Origin: Plut-88900 sp965116945
Lineage (GTDB): Bacteria; Chloroflexota; Dehalococcoidia; Plut-88900
Reading direction: 5' to 3'
DNA length: 64,000 nucleotides
Assembly: GCA_965116945.1 (NCBI GenBank)
Contig: OZ220734.1
Location: 2,790,001-2,854,000, forward strand
The notes beneath the pieces were generated by a model that was given only the letters and a program-made list of their open reading frames with translations, did no database searches and was not told where the DNA came from. The position numbers and the translations under genes are program-made. Shown piece after piece: positions 24,725 to 31,973 of the stretch (positions are counted from its first letter, which is position 1; every line of letters starts with the position of its first letter).

Positions 24725-26110
24725 CTAGTTCCCCACGCTCTGGAGATATCCCAGCCAGAGGTCATTCCACTCGCTGTTCTTCTCTCCGCTGTACTTCTCG
24801 TTCTCGAAGATAGCGAAGGGTACATTGGCGGGCGATACCGGCAGTGCGGGAAGCACGTGCTCGTATTCCGGCCCCGTGAGGTACTCTGCAGACTTCAGGT
24901 TAAGAGGTCCGTAGGAGATGTACTTCGACTGCGTGGCATTGATCTGTGGATGTCCCGTCCAGGCAACCCACAGCTGTGCAATATCGAAGGCCTCTGGGTT
25001 GGCCTCTTTGAATCCGTTTGCAAACACCAGCGCGCCCGTACCGACCAGGTGTCCGCACTCCCAGCAGATGCCTAGGGGCTCGCCTTCCTGCTGGGCGTTG
25101 AAGATCCGGCCGTTCCAGGCCGTGCACATCACATTGTCACCGGAAATCAGGAACTGCGGGCAGTCCGATCCCGTAGTCCAGAAGTTGTCCGGAGGGAAGG
25201 CGCTCCAGTGCTCCAGGGCTGCCTGTACGTCTTCATCTGTCGGCGCTCCCAGAGCAGTCCTGCCTTCTTGCGTGTCCAGTCTGCTCGGGTCGAGGTCCAG
25301 GAGGGCCGAGAACCAGCTGCCCCTGTAGGAGTCTCTTACGCTCCGAGGGCCAGGGTAGCTGTCCCTGTCGAAGAAAGCGTCCCAGCCTGTGATCTCTCCC
25401 TCTGGGAATGCGTCGGTGTTGTACGCAAGCACCGTCGACCATGTGATCCCGCCGCCCCCGCCGAAACGGGTCCGGACGGTCTCTACGTGGTTGCGGTTGT
25501 CAACTATGCTCATGTCGAGCTCTTCCAGATTGCCAAGACCGATCTGCGCCCACAGTTCGCGGCCGCCCACGTCCATTACGTGCCAGCTGTAGTTGCCCGT
25601 CTCTACCATCGCCGGAATCCTGGCGTAGGACATCGGGCTTTCTTCAACTATCTCGATACCGAACTTCTCGACAAACGGCTCGATGTAAGCCTGTCGCTGG
25701 GCAGCCTGGTACGCACCACCCCAGGAAGTGAACACGAAGCTTGCGCCTCTGTACTTCTCGATCTCTGCTTCCAGTTCTTCGAAGGTTGCCGGGTTCTCCT
25801 CGGTCCACTCAGACCTTGGCCTCAGCCCGGTGTCGTCCATCGCATCATCGGGCTCATCCGGCATCGCCGTCGGCTCCATTGCGTCATCCGGTTCATCCAT
25901 CGCATCGTCCGGCTCATCCATCGCATCATCTGGTTCGTCCGGCACTGCCGTCGGTTCCGGCATCGCAGTGGGCTCCTCCATGGCCTCTGGCGTAGCCGTT
26001 GCTGCTTCGCCGCAGGCCGCAAGGACCATTAGTGCTACGAGGAGAATACTCAATCCGGCGAAGATGCCTCGCCTGGAGAGCTTCCTCTTTCTAATTCCTT
26101 TCTCTTTCAT
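24725..26110 (-). CDS. PotD-like solute-binding lipoprotein, copy A
   Basis: 461 aa extracellular solute-binding lipoprotein. Basic N-terminus, hydrophobic core and LAAC lipobox with Cys33. A disordered acidic linker of four DEPDDAM units follows (residues ~57-92). The binding domain starts near FVFTSWGGAYQAAQRQAY, the usual first strand of spermidine/putrescine- or iron-type (PF13416/PF01547-like) binding proteins. No permease or ATPase is adjacent, so the transporter is elsewhere or it acts in sensing or capture. The paralogue at 26609-27979 aligns over its whole length. It has a promoter, long leader and terminator of its own. Confidence 0.88.
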   Translation of the reverse strand: MKEKGIRKRKLSRRGIFAGLSILLVALMVLAACGEAATATPEAMEEPTAMPEPTAVPDEPDDAMDEPDDAMDEPDDAMEPTAMPDEPDDAMDDTGLRPRSEWTEENPATFEELEAEIEKYRGASFVFTSWGGAYQAAQRQAYIEPFVEKFGIEIVEESPMSYARIPAMVETGNYSWHVMDVGGRELWAQIGLGNLEELDMSIVDNRNHVETVRTRFGGGGGITWSTVLAYNTDAFPEGEITGWDAFFDRDSYPGPRSVRDSYRGSWFSALLDLDPSRLDTQEGRTALGAPTDEDVQAALEHWSAFPPDNFWTTGSDCPQFLISGDNVMCTAWNGRIFNAQQEGEPLGICWECGHLVGTGALVFANGFKEANPEAFDIAQLWVAWTGHPQINATQSKYISYGPLNLKSAEYLTGPEYEHVLPALPVSPANVPFAIFENEKYSGEKNSEWNDLWLGYLQSVGN

Positions 26111-26124
26111 AACCTCTCCTTGAA

Positions 26125-26193
26125 CTATCCCTTGGGCCTCAGTTTGGTACCGGTCTGATGCAAATTGCAGACCGACTCCATGTACTGTCTCAT
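26125..26193 (-). other. possible leader peptide (22 codons) ahead of copy A
   Basis: ATG...TAG, 22 codons, ending 14 nt before the lipoprotein ATG. GGAGG lies rather far (16 nt) upstream. Its product would begin MRQYMESVCNLH. Copy B has a similar-length open frame at the same place. Weak as a gene; recorded because of the position. Confidence 0.25.
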
Positions 26194-26302
26194 TTGTGTT
26201 GTTTTCTCACCTCCAAAGTCTCGTGAATTTCTTGGGTGCTGAAAAAGTGTGGAGGGACAGATGAAATGGGGCAGGGCACCCCTAAAAGAAAACGAAAACG
26301 AA

Positions 26303-26336
26303 AACGTCGCAGCGCTTCGAACCTAGCTGCGGCGTT
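26303..26336 (-). promoter_or_regulatory. leader imperfect inverted repeat, copy A
   Basis: On the transcribed strand AACGCCGCAG, 14 nt, CTGCGACGTT, extending one more pair inside. One C.A mismatch sits at the fifth position. It begins about 28 nt after the predicted transcription start and is followed by CGTTTTCGTTTTCTTTT, so in RNA it resembles an attenuator hairpin with a U-rich tract. The same repeat with the same mismatch occurs in leader B at 28184-28218. Confidence 0.6.
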
Positions 26337-26370
26337 AATCAGGATGCCACGTTTGTGAAAGTTTTGTCGG

Positions 26371-26398
26371 ATTATAGTGGAGTCTCTCTCTTTGTCAA
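26371..26398 (-). promoter_or_regulatory. sigma-70 promoter of lipoprotein copy A
   Basis: On the minus strand TTGACA (26398-26393), 16-nt spacer, TATAAT (26376-26371): consensus at both hexamers. It implies an ~255-nt leader before the ATG at 26110. Confidence 0.8.
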
Positions 26399-26526
26399 TA
26401 GCTGGGGAACTTACCCTTATGGTATCTAACGCACTGGACCCCCAAAAAGTTCCCTGTGTCTGACGGCCCCCACTTCAAGCTTTCACTCATTTGCATCTGC
26501 CATGGAGTCGTTCAAGCACCAAAAGC

Positions 26527-26560
26527 AAGAGGCCCGGCGCCTGTTGGCGCCGGGCCTCTT
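26527..26560 (-). terminator. rho-independent terminator of the second solute-binding lipoprotein
   Basis: AAGAGGCCCGGCGCC, loop of four, GGCGCCGGGCCTCTT: a 15-bp perfect stem, 49 nt beyond the stop at 26609. On the minus strand it is followed by TTGCTTTTGG. It separates copy B from the promoter of copy A, so each gene is its own transcription unit. Confidence 0.85.
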
Positions 26561-26608
26561 AATTACTTACCTTTGTATTGGACCCCTTTTGGCTTCGCTC
26601 CCTATCCG

Positions 26609-27979
26609 CTAGTTAGCTGCCAGACCCTGCTGGTATTCCAGCCACAGCTCGGTCCACTCGGGGTTCTTCTCTCCGCTGTACAGCTCATTCTCAATAATCG
26701 AATACGGCGCATTATCCGGTGAAGTCGGCAGGGCTGGCCGTACTGCGTCGAATTCCGAACCACCTTGGAACGCAGCTGACCTCAGGTTCAGAGCGCCATA
26801 GGTGATGTACCTGGAGATGTTGGCGTTAATCTCCGGCAGTCCCGTCCAGGCAATGAACAGCTGTCCGAGGTCAAAGGCCTCGGGGTTCGCTTCATCCAGG
26901 CCCTTGGCCATAACAAAAGCGCCTGTGCCGATGAGGTGTCCGCACTCCCAGCAGATTGCCAGCGGCTCGCCCTCTATCTGGGCGTTGTATATCCTGCCGT
27001 TCCACGCCGTGCACATGTCGTAGTCGCCCGAAATTAGGGTCTGCGGGCAGTCCGATCCGGTGTGCCAGAAACCGTCCGGGGGACTGGCTTCCCAGAGCGC
27101 CAGCGCTTCCTGGACGTCCTCGTCCGTTGGGGCGCCAAGTCGTGCTCTCCATTCAGCGTCTTCCAGCCTGCTCGGGTCGTTGGCCAGAAGGGCCGAGAAC
27201 CAGCTGCCTCTGTAGGCATCTCTCACGCTTCGTCTCCCGGGGAATGAGTCCCGGTCGAAGAAGTCGGCCCAAGTCGTGATGCTGCCTTCCTCGTATACGT
27301 CGGAGTTGTAGGCCAGTACGGTTGACCAGGTGATTCCCCCACCACCGCCGTACGGAGTGCTGACAGTCTCCACGTGGTTCCGGTTGTCCACTACGCTGAG
27401 GTCCAGCTCTGCAAGGGCGCCGATGTTGATGTGGTTCCAAAGCTCCCGGCCACCCACGTCCATTACGTGCCACTTGTAGTTGCCCGTGTCTACCATTACG
27501 CGTATCACCGCGTACTCCATCGGGCTCTCTTCCACGACCTCGATTCCGAACTGATTGGAGAACGGCTCTATGTAAGCTTGCCGCTGGGCTGCCTGGTAAG
27601 CGCCTCCCCAGGAAGTGAACACAAAGCTCGAGCCTCTGTACTTCTCGATCTCGGCTTCCAGCTCTGCCAGGTTTGCCGGGTTCTCTACCGTCCACTCAGA
27701 CCGGGGCCTGATGCCCGTTTCGTCCATCGTGTCATCTGGCTCATCCGGCATCGCAGTCGGCTCCATCGCATCATCCGGTTCATCCATCGCATCATCCGGC
27801 TCGTCCGGCACCGCAGTCGGTTCAGGCATAGCAGTCGGCTCTTCTTCCATCGCCTCAGGTGTAGCAGTGGCAGCTTCTCCACAAGCGGCCAGCACCATCA
27901 GCGCAATCAGGAGGATGCTCAGTCCCGCAAGGACTCCCCTCCTTTTTGTAAACTTCCTTGTCCTATAACCTCGCTTCAT
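26609..27979 (-). CDS. PotD-like solute-binding lipoprotein, copy B
   Basis: 456 aa paralogue of copy A with the same layout: basic N-terminus, LAAC lipobox at Cys33, an acidic linker with three DEPDDA(T)M-type units instead of four, and a binding domain starting FVFTSWGGAYQAAQRQAY. Conserved blocks include GNYKWHVMDVGGRELW, GGGGGITWSTVLAYN, RDAYRGSWFSALL and ICWECGHLIGTGAF. The two genes are a tandem duplication; ligand-contact differences were not mapped. No permease or ATPase is nearby. It has its own promoter, leader and terminator. The class suggests polyamine, amino acid or similar cationic ligands, but that is not shown by the sequence. Confidence 0.88.
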   Translation of the reverse strand: MKRGYRTRKFTKRRGVLAGLSILLIALMVLAACGEAATATPEAMEEEPTAMPEPTAVPDEPDDAMDEPDDAMEPTAMPDEPDDTMDETGIRPRSEWTVENPANLAELEAEIEKYRGSSFVFTSWGGAYQAAQRQAYIEPFSNQFGIEVVEESPMEYAVIRVMVDTGNYKWHVMDVGGRELWNHINIGALAELDLSVVDNRNHVETVSTPYGGGGGITWSTVLAYNSDVYEEGSITTWADFFDRDSFPGRRSVRDAYRGSWFSALLANDPSRLEDAEWRARLGAPTDEDVQEALALWEASPPDGFWHTGSDCPQTLISGDYDMCTAWNGRIYNAQIEGEPLAICWECGHLIGTGAFVMAKGLDEANPEAFDLGQLFIAWTGLPEINANISRYITYGALNLRSAAFQGGSEFDAVRPALPTSPDNAPYSIIENELYSGEKNPEWTELWLEYQQGLAAN

Positions 27980-27994
27980 TGTGCGTGCTCCTTG

Positions 27995-28069
27995 CTATTC
28001 CCTAGACCTCGTCAAATTGCTCACATTGAAACAGGCCTTGATGGACCTGTAATTGACCGCGTCCGCCAA
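27995..28069 (-). other. possible leader peptide (24 codons) ahead of copy B
   Basis: TTG...TAG open frame of 24 codons, ending 15 nt before the ATG of copy B, downstream of the shared motif GACTTTTGGAGGTGAG (minus strand, ~28094-28079). It has no evident sequence similarity to the leader peptide of copy A. Weak as a gene. Confidence 0.2.
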
Positions 28070-28179
28070 TTGAAAAGACTCACCTCCAAAAGTCCAGCTG
28101 GACTGACGAAAAACCGATATTCAACCGCAAGGACTAACGGACTTGCATCGGACCTTCGCTGATCGAAGGGTTTATAAAC

Positions 28180-28222
28180 ATATAACGTCGCAGTATGGGG
28201 ATTGTCCCCTGCGGCGTTATAT
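28180..28222 (-). promoter_or_regulatory. leader imperfect inverted repeat, copy B
   Basis: Transcribed strand: ATATAACGCCGCAG, 15 nt, CTGCGACGTTATAT, with an inner GGGG/CCCC stem in the loop. The core AACGCCGCAG/CTGCGACGTT and its C.A mismatch are identical to copy A. It starts ~27 nt after the predicted transcription start. A second hairpin CCTTCG..CGAAGG follows on the transcribed strand near 28168-28152. Confidence 0.6.
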
Positions 28223-28255
28223 TTCCCTGCGGTTAAACTACTTCTCCAAGGTACT

Positions 28256-28283
28256 ATTCTACTTGCAGGACGTGCTCTGTCAA
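28256..28283 (-). promoter_or_regulatory. sigma-70 promoter of lipoprotein copy B
   Basis: Minus strand TTGACA (28283-28278), 16-nt spacer, TAGAAT (28261-28256). Same spacing as the promoter of copy A, implying an ~270-nt leader. The rest of 28284-28515 holds nothing recognisable apart from an unsupported 32-codon frame. Confidence 0.7.
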
Positions 28284-28515
28284 GTCAGGCACAATCGCTC
28301 CGGATCTGCGATATCGGGCATGGTAAATGCTGAACAGTTCTTCTGAGAACAGTTAAGCACAATGACTTTCGAAGCTGCATCTGCTTCCGACAATGATGGT
28401 ATCCTTATTCAACTTCGGCAAGAGATCTGCCTTCCCTTTAGTCACTCAAAAGACGAGTAGCCCAATCATTCAAAGCCTAGTCCATCAACGCGAAATAGAA
28501 TAGGCAAATCAACCA

Positions 28516-29334
28516 ATGCTCAGTGAATACCGCCTTCAAGGAAAGTCTGCTCTTGTAACGGGCGGCGGAAGAGGCATCGGCAAGGCCATCGCCCTGGTCC
28601 TCGCTGAGGCTGGCGCCGACGTCGCCGTAGCATCCCGCACCCTCGACCAGGTCGAACAGGTTGCCTCCGAGGTCCGAGCCCTAGGCCGAAAGTCCGCTGC
28701 TTTCCAAGTCGATGTCTCCGACTCTGTCCAAGTCGACCGCGCCGTGGCCCGCGCCACTGACGCTTTCGGCAAAATTGACATCCTCGTCAACAACGCTGGC
28801 ATCAGCTACGGCGCCGTGCCCCTCATCCCTATGGAAAAGCAGCCCGATGAAATGATCTTCGGAGACCTCAAAGCCGGCCTCACCGATGATCAGTGGACCC
28901 GGCTCCACGGAATCAACCTCAACGGCGCTTTCTATAGCTGCCGTGCCATCGCCAGTCAGATGCAGCAGCGACGCAGCGGCAAGATCATCAACGTTTCATC
29001 CATAAACGGCGTTATCGCCAATCCCTACTACACCGCATACCATAGCAGCAAGGCCGCCCTTAACATGTTCACTAAGTGCCTCGCCCTGGAATGGGCCCGA
29101 TTCAACATCAACGTCAACGGCATCGGCCCTGGCTGGTTCATGACCGAGATGTCCAGGCCCGCCTTCACAAACCAGGAATTTCTCAAGGCGAGCATCAAAG
29201 ACGTCCCATTACAACGCCTCACGAATCCCCGGGATATTGGCCTTCTCGCCGTCTACCTCGCCAGTCCCGCCTCCGACTGGATGACCGGCCAGATAATCCA
29301 CCTGGACGGTGGTCAATCTGCCTCCCACGCTTGA
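28516..29334 (+). CDS. short-chain dehydrogenase/reductase (SDR)
   Basis: 272 aa classical SDR. TGGGRGIG cofactor motif, NNAG loop, NVSSINGV Ser region, YHSSK (intact YxxxK), and C-terminal WMTGQIIHLDGGQS. A ~25-residue insert (MEKQPDEMIFGDLKAG region) lies between the NNAG loop and the catalytic Ser and may shape a specific substrate pocket. The start codon ATG at 28516 has only a weak AGG upstream. It converges with the amidohydrolase at 29344 (10-bp gap). Function within gluconate/sugar-acid or polyol oxidation is typical for this subgroup but not provable here. Confidence 0.88.
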   Translation: MLSEYRLQGKSALVTGGGRGIGKAIALVLAEAGADVAVASRTLDQVEQVASEVRALGRKSAAFQVDVSDSVQVDRAVARATDAFGKIDILVNNAGISYGAVPLIPMEKQPDEMIFGDLKAGLTDDQWTRLHGINLNGAFYSCRAIASQMQQRRSGKIINVSSINGVIANPYYTAYHSSKAALNMFTKCLALEWARFNINVNGIGPGWFMTEMSRPAFTNQEFLKASIKDVPLQRLTNPRDIGLLAVYLASPASDWMTGQIIHLDGGQSASHA

Positions 29335-29343
29335 CCTATTCCA

Positions 29344-30750
29344 TCAATGCTCCACAACAGTCCACCCCGGCCCCGCATCAATCCCCAGCCGCCCCGCCCG
29401 CTCGGCCACCGACTCTGACACCTTTCTGTACACTTCCCCCTCATCCACCCGCGTCGAATGCCCGCCTTTGAACACTGTCGCCCCATTCACCAGTACAGTC
29501 TCGACACTTCCCGCACCCATCGTTAGAGCCAGCAGGTGGATCGGGTTGTTGGAAGGATACGCCTCTGCCGTTCCCGCAGACCTGACCACAATGTCCGCAC
29601 GCTTTCCCGGTTCCAGGCTTCCCACTTCTCCCTCCATCCCCGCCGCAGCAGCCGCGTTGATAGTCTGCATTTCCAGTAACGCCCTCGGCGATACCGGGTC
29701 CGAATAGGTCTGGCTCGCATAGTGCCCGGCAAGCATCACGTGGCCCGGCGTACACCCCACCGCTCCGTCGACCCCCAAAGACACAAGGGTTCCCTCTCGG
29801 TACCTCTCGGCCATCTTGAACTCCGCACTCCCCCCGAACCCCAGTGCGAAGAACGCCGCCGGACACCACACGATTCTGCAACCACTCTCTCTTATCGCCT
29901 CCTCCTCCTCATCGTCCACCACGTTCGCATGCACGATTACCGTGTTTTCATCCAGCACGCCCAGCTCCATCAAGTGCACAATGTGGCTCTTGCCGTTAAT
30001 CGCCCGATATATAGGGCCCTCCCCAGGCACGAAACCCGCGTGCAGATGAAAAGGAACACCGTTGTCCCGAGCGGTTGCGTGCGCCGTCAGCAGAAGCTCT
30101 GGAGAGGCGGTCCCCGCTCCATACACAAACACAAAACCGCGCACTAGCGCCTCCGGATCCTTGTTGCGATGAAGCTCAGCCCCTATCTGCCCCATAGCAC
30201 GCCCGTGGTCTATCGGCGCCCGAGCCGCCAGGCTCGGGCTCATCAGCGATGGCACCGCATCGAAGCATTCCTGCCTGTCCCAGAGGTATAGCGGCGCGAA
30301 TAGCGCCCTTATTCCCACCCGACCCACCGCCTCTGCCCCAGCCTCGGTCGAAAACAACGACCCAGGCTCAATGAACATCGTGAACCCGGCCCTGAGCATC
30401 TCCACGCTCGCCATCGCCACTGCCGCCTCCTCATCATCGTCGGTAACTCCCGCTTTCCAGTCCGCAAAGTTTGCCGAAGATGGATTGGGACTTCTAACGT
30501 CTCCCACCCCCCGACACGACGTGTGCACAACATGATTGTGTGCATCTATGAATCCTGGGTGAACGATGCCTCCCCCTGCGTCTATCGTCTCATTGGCATC
30601 GAACTCTTCACTTATCTTCGCATCTGTCCCGACACCCACAATCCGCCCGCCCGAAACCGCCACAGCCCCACACCTGTATATCCGCCTCCCCGAGTCCATA
30701 GTCACTACTGACCCGTTGCTAATCAGCAGGTCGCACTTCTTCTTGTTCAT
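29344..30750 (-). CDS. amidohydrolase, cytosine-deaminase/TrzA-AtzB-like
   Basis: 468 aa metallo-dependent hydrolase of the urease/cytosine-deaminase branch. The N-terminal beta domain (LLISNGSVVTMD) precedes GFIDAHNHVVH with the HxH metal pair; FHLHAGF and VIVHANVV supply the next His residues, and SLGVDGAVG the metal Asp. The C-terminal GSLEPGKRADIVV is typical of chlorohydrolase/deaminase enzymes. The ATG at 30750 (MNKKKCDLL) is chosen because GGAGG lies 8 nt upstream, unlike the two earlier in-frame starts. Likely removes an amino or halogen group from a heterocycle; substrate unknown. Confidence 0.88.
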   Translation of the reverse strand: MNKKKCDLLISNGSVVTMDSGRRIYRCGAVAVSGGRIVGVGTDAKISEEFDANETIDAGGGIVHPGFIDAHNHVVHTSCRGVGDVRSPNPSSANFADWKAGVTDDDEEAAVAMASVEMLRAGFTMFIEPGSLFSTEAGAEAVGRVGIRALFAPLYLWDRQECFDAVPSLMSPSLAARAPIDHGRAMGQIGAELHRNKDPEALVRGFVFVYGAGTASPELLLTAHATARDNGVPFHLHAGFVPGEGPIYRAINGKSHIVHLMELGVLDENTVIVHANVVDDEEEEAIRESGCRIVWCPAAFFALGFGGSAEFKMAERYREGTLVSLGVDGAVGCTPGHVMLAGHYASQTYSDPVSPRALLEMQTINAAAAAGMEGEVGSLEPGKRADIVVRSAGTAEAYPSNNPIHLLALTMGAGSVETVLVNGATVFKGGHSTRVDEGEVYRKVSESVAERAGRLGIDAGPGWTVVEH

Positions 30751-30892
30751 TTCCATGCCCTCCAATCCCTCTCATAGAGTTTGCATCCAATAGGCCGGGG
30801 CAGCATTCCAATGGGTCTTTTGTGCGCGTATAGTGGGCTTGCTGCCCCAGTGTTCGTGACTCCCGCTCCTGTCACCCCAAAGAGGCGCCGAC

Positions 30893-31756
30893 ATGATAGC
30901 CGACAGCGTGATTATGGGCCTCCTGTCCGCGCTGGGCTTCGGCCTCGCCGAGTTCGCCAGTGCGCTGCTCGCCCAAAGGACTAGTCACTTCAGGTTGATC
31001 TTCGGCGTCAACCTCGCATCCGTCATCGCAGCCGTCGCATACACCCCTATCGATGGCCAAATACTCAACGTCTCCCCCATCCATTGGTTCACCGCCCTGG
31101 GCCTCGGCTTCCTCTACACCGCCACTTACTTTCTATACTACGCTGCCCTTCAGCGTGGGCCCGTGACCCTCGTCAGCCCCATCATGTCCGCATACAAGGG
31201 CGTCGTAATCATCCTCGCCGTCATCATCCTCGCAGAGCGTATGTCCCCGGGCCAGTCTGTGGGTGCCGCCGCCGCCCTCGTGGGCGTATTCCTTGCATCC
31301 ATCAACCTCGCAGAACTGAAGAGCGGACGCATCGTTATCGGGAGAGGTATCATCTTTGGACTTCTGGCCATGGTCGCCTTCGGAGTCTTCTACTACTCCA
31401 TCGCCGCCCTTTCAAGAGATCTCGGTTGGTTCCTCCCCGTCTTCTTCATCAGGATGTTCACCACTCTCTTTGCCGCTCCGATAGCCTTCAGACATCCCGG
31501 TTCCCCCGCCCAACCCCTCACCCCTAAGCTCGCCCTGGCAATCTTCGCCATCGGCGCCATAGAGATTGCCGCCATGTTCGCCTTCGCCAGGGGCGCTCAG
31601 GTAGGCATCGTGGCCATCGTTGCCGCCGTCTCCTCCTCCTACACCCTCGTCCCTGTCATCGGCGCCATTATCCTCCTCCGCGAACGACTCCGCCCTATCC
31701 AGTTAATCGGTGTGGCTTCAGCAGTGGCCGGAGTGACCCTGCTGAGCACCACCTGA
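30893..31756 (+). CDS. EamA/DMT-family transporter
   Basis: 287 aa inner-membrane protein with about ten hydrophobic helices in two EamA repeats (first ~1-135, second ~150-285). GLLSALGFGLAEFASALLA starts the first repeat; LVSPIMSAYKGVVIILAVI and SYTLVPVIGAIILLRERL are the conserved P-x-x-x-E-like ends of each repeat. DMT carriers export or import amino acids, nucleobases, or drugs. GAGG lies ~8 nt before the ATG. It is divergent from the deaminase-like amidohydrolase (143 bp), so a shared substrate is possible but unproven. Confidence 0.88.
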   Translation: MIADSVIMGLLSALGFGLAEFASALLAQRTSHFRLIFGVNLASVIAAVAYTPIDGQILNVSPIHWFTALGLGFLYTATYFLYYAALQRGPVTLVSPIMSAYKGVVIILAVIILAERMSPGQSVGAAAALVGVFLASINLAELKSGRIVIGRGIIFGLLAMVAFGVFYYSIAALSRDLGWFLPVFFIRMFTTLFAAPIAFRHPGSPAQPLTPKLALAIFAIGAIEIAAMFAFARGAQVGIVAIVAAVSSSYTLVPVIGAIILLRERLRPIQLIGVASAVAGVTLLSTT

Positions 31757-31836
31757 CCGTCGGCTTGGCTGCAACATCTATCCTTAAAGTGCGAGCCGCA
31801 CCGGAAGGACCATTTTGTGGCCGTTATTCCGTTGCC

Positions 31837-31880
31837 CAGCGATGTCATAGATGCGCCTTTGGCGTGAATCTGCGGTGGGG
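31837..31880. repeat. dispersed repeat
   Basis: ATGTCATAGATGCGCCTTTGGCGTGAATC in pieces, also found as a variant at ~11137-11165 and, in part, within 17340-17380. The GCGCC...GGCG core is a small hairpin. 31757-31973 has no gene. Confidence 0.55.
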
Positions 31881-31973
31881 CTGCAGGCGTAATGGGCACT
31901 ACACGTTCGAAATGCTTGTTCATCAAGTTGAGCTGCGGCGTCTTCACAAAGATTCAACCCCCCACCCTCGCCC

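Noticed and set aside
25208..26032. 274-aa plus-strand open frame
   Set aside because: Antisense shadow of lipoprotein copy A; its repeats mirror the DEPDDAM linker.
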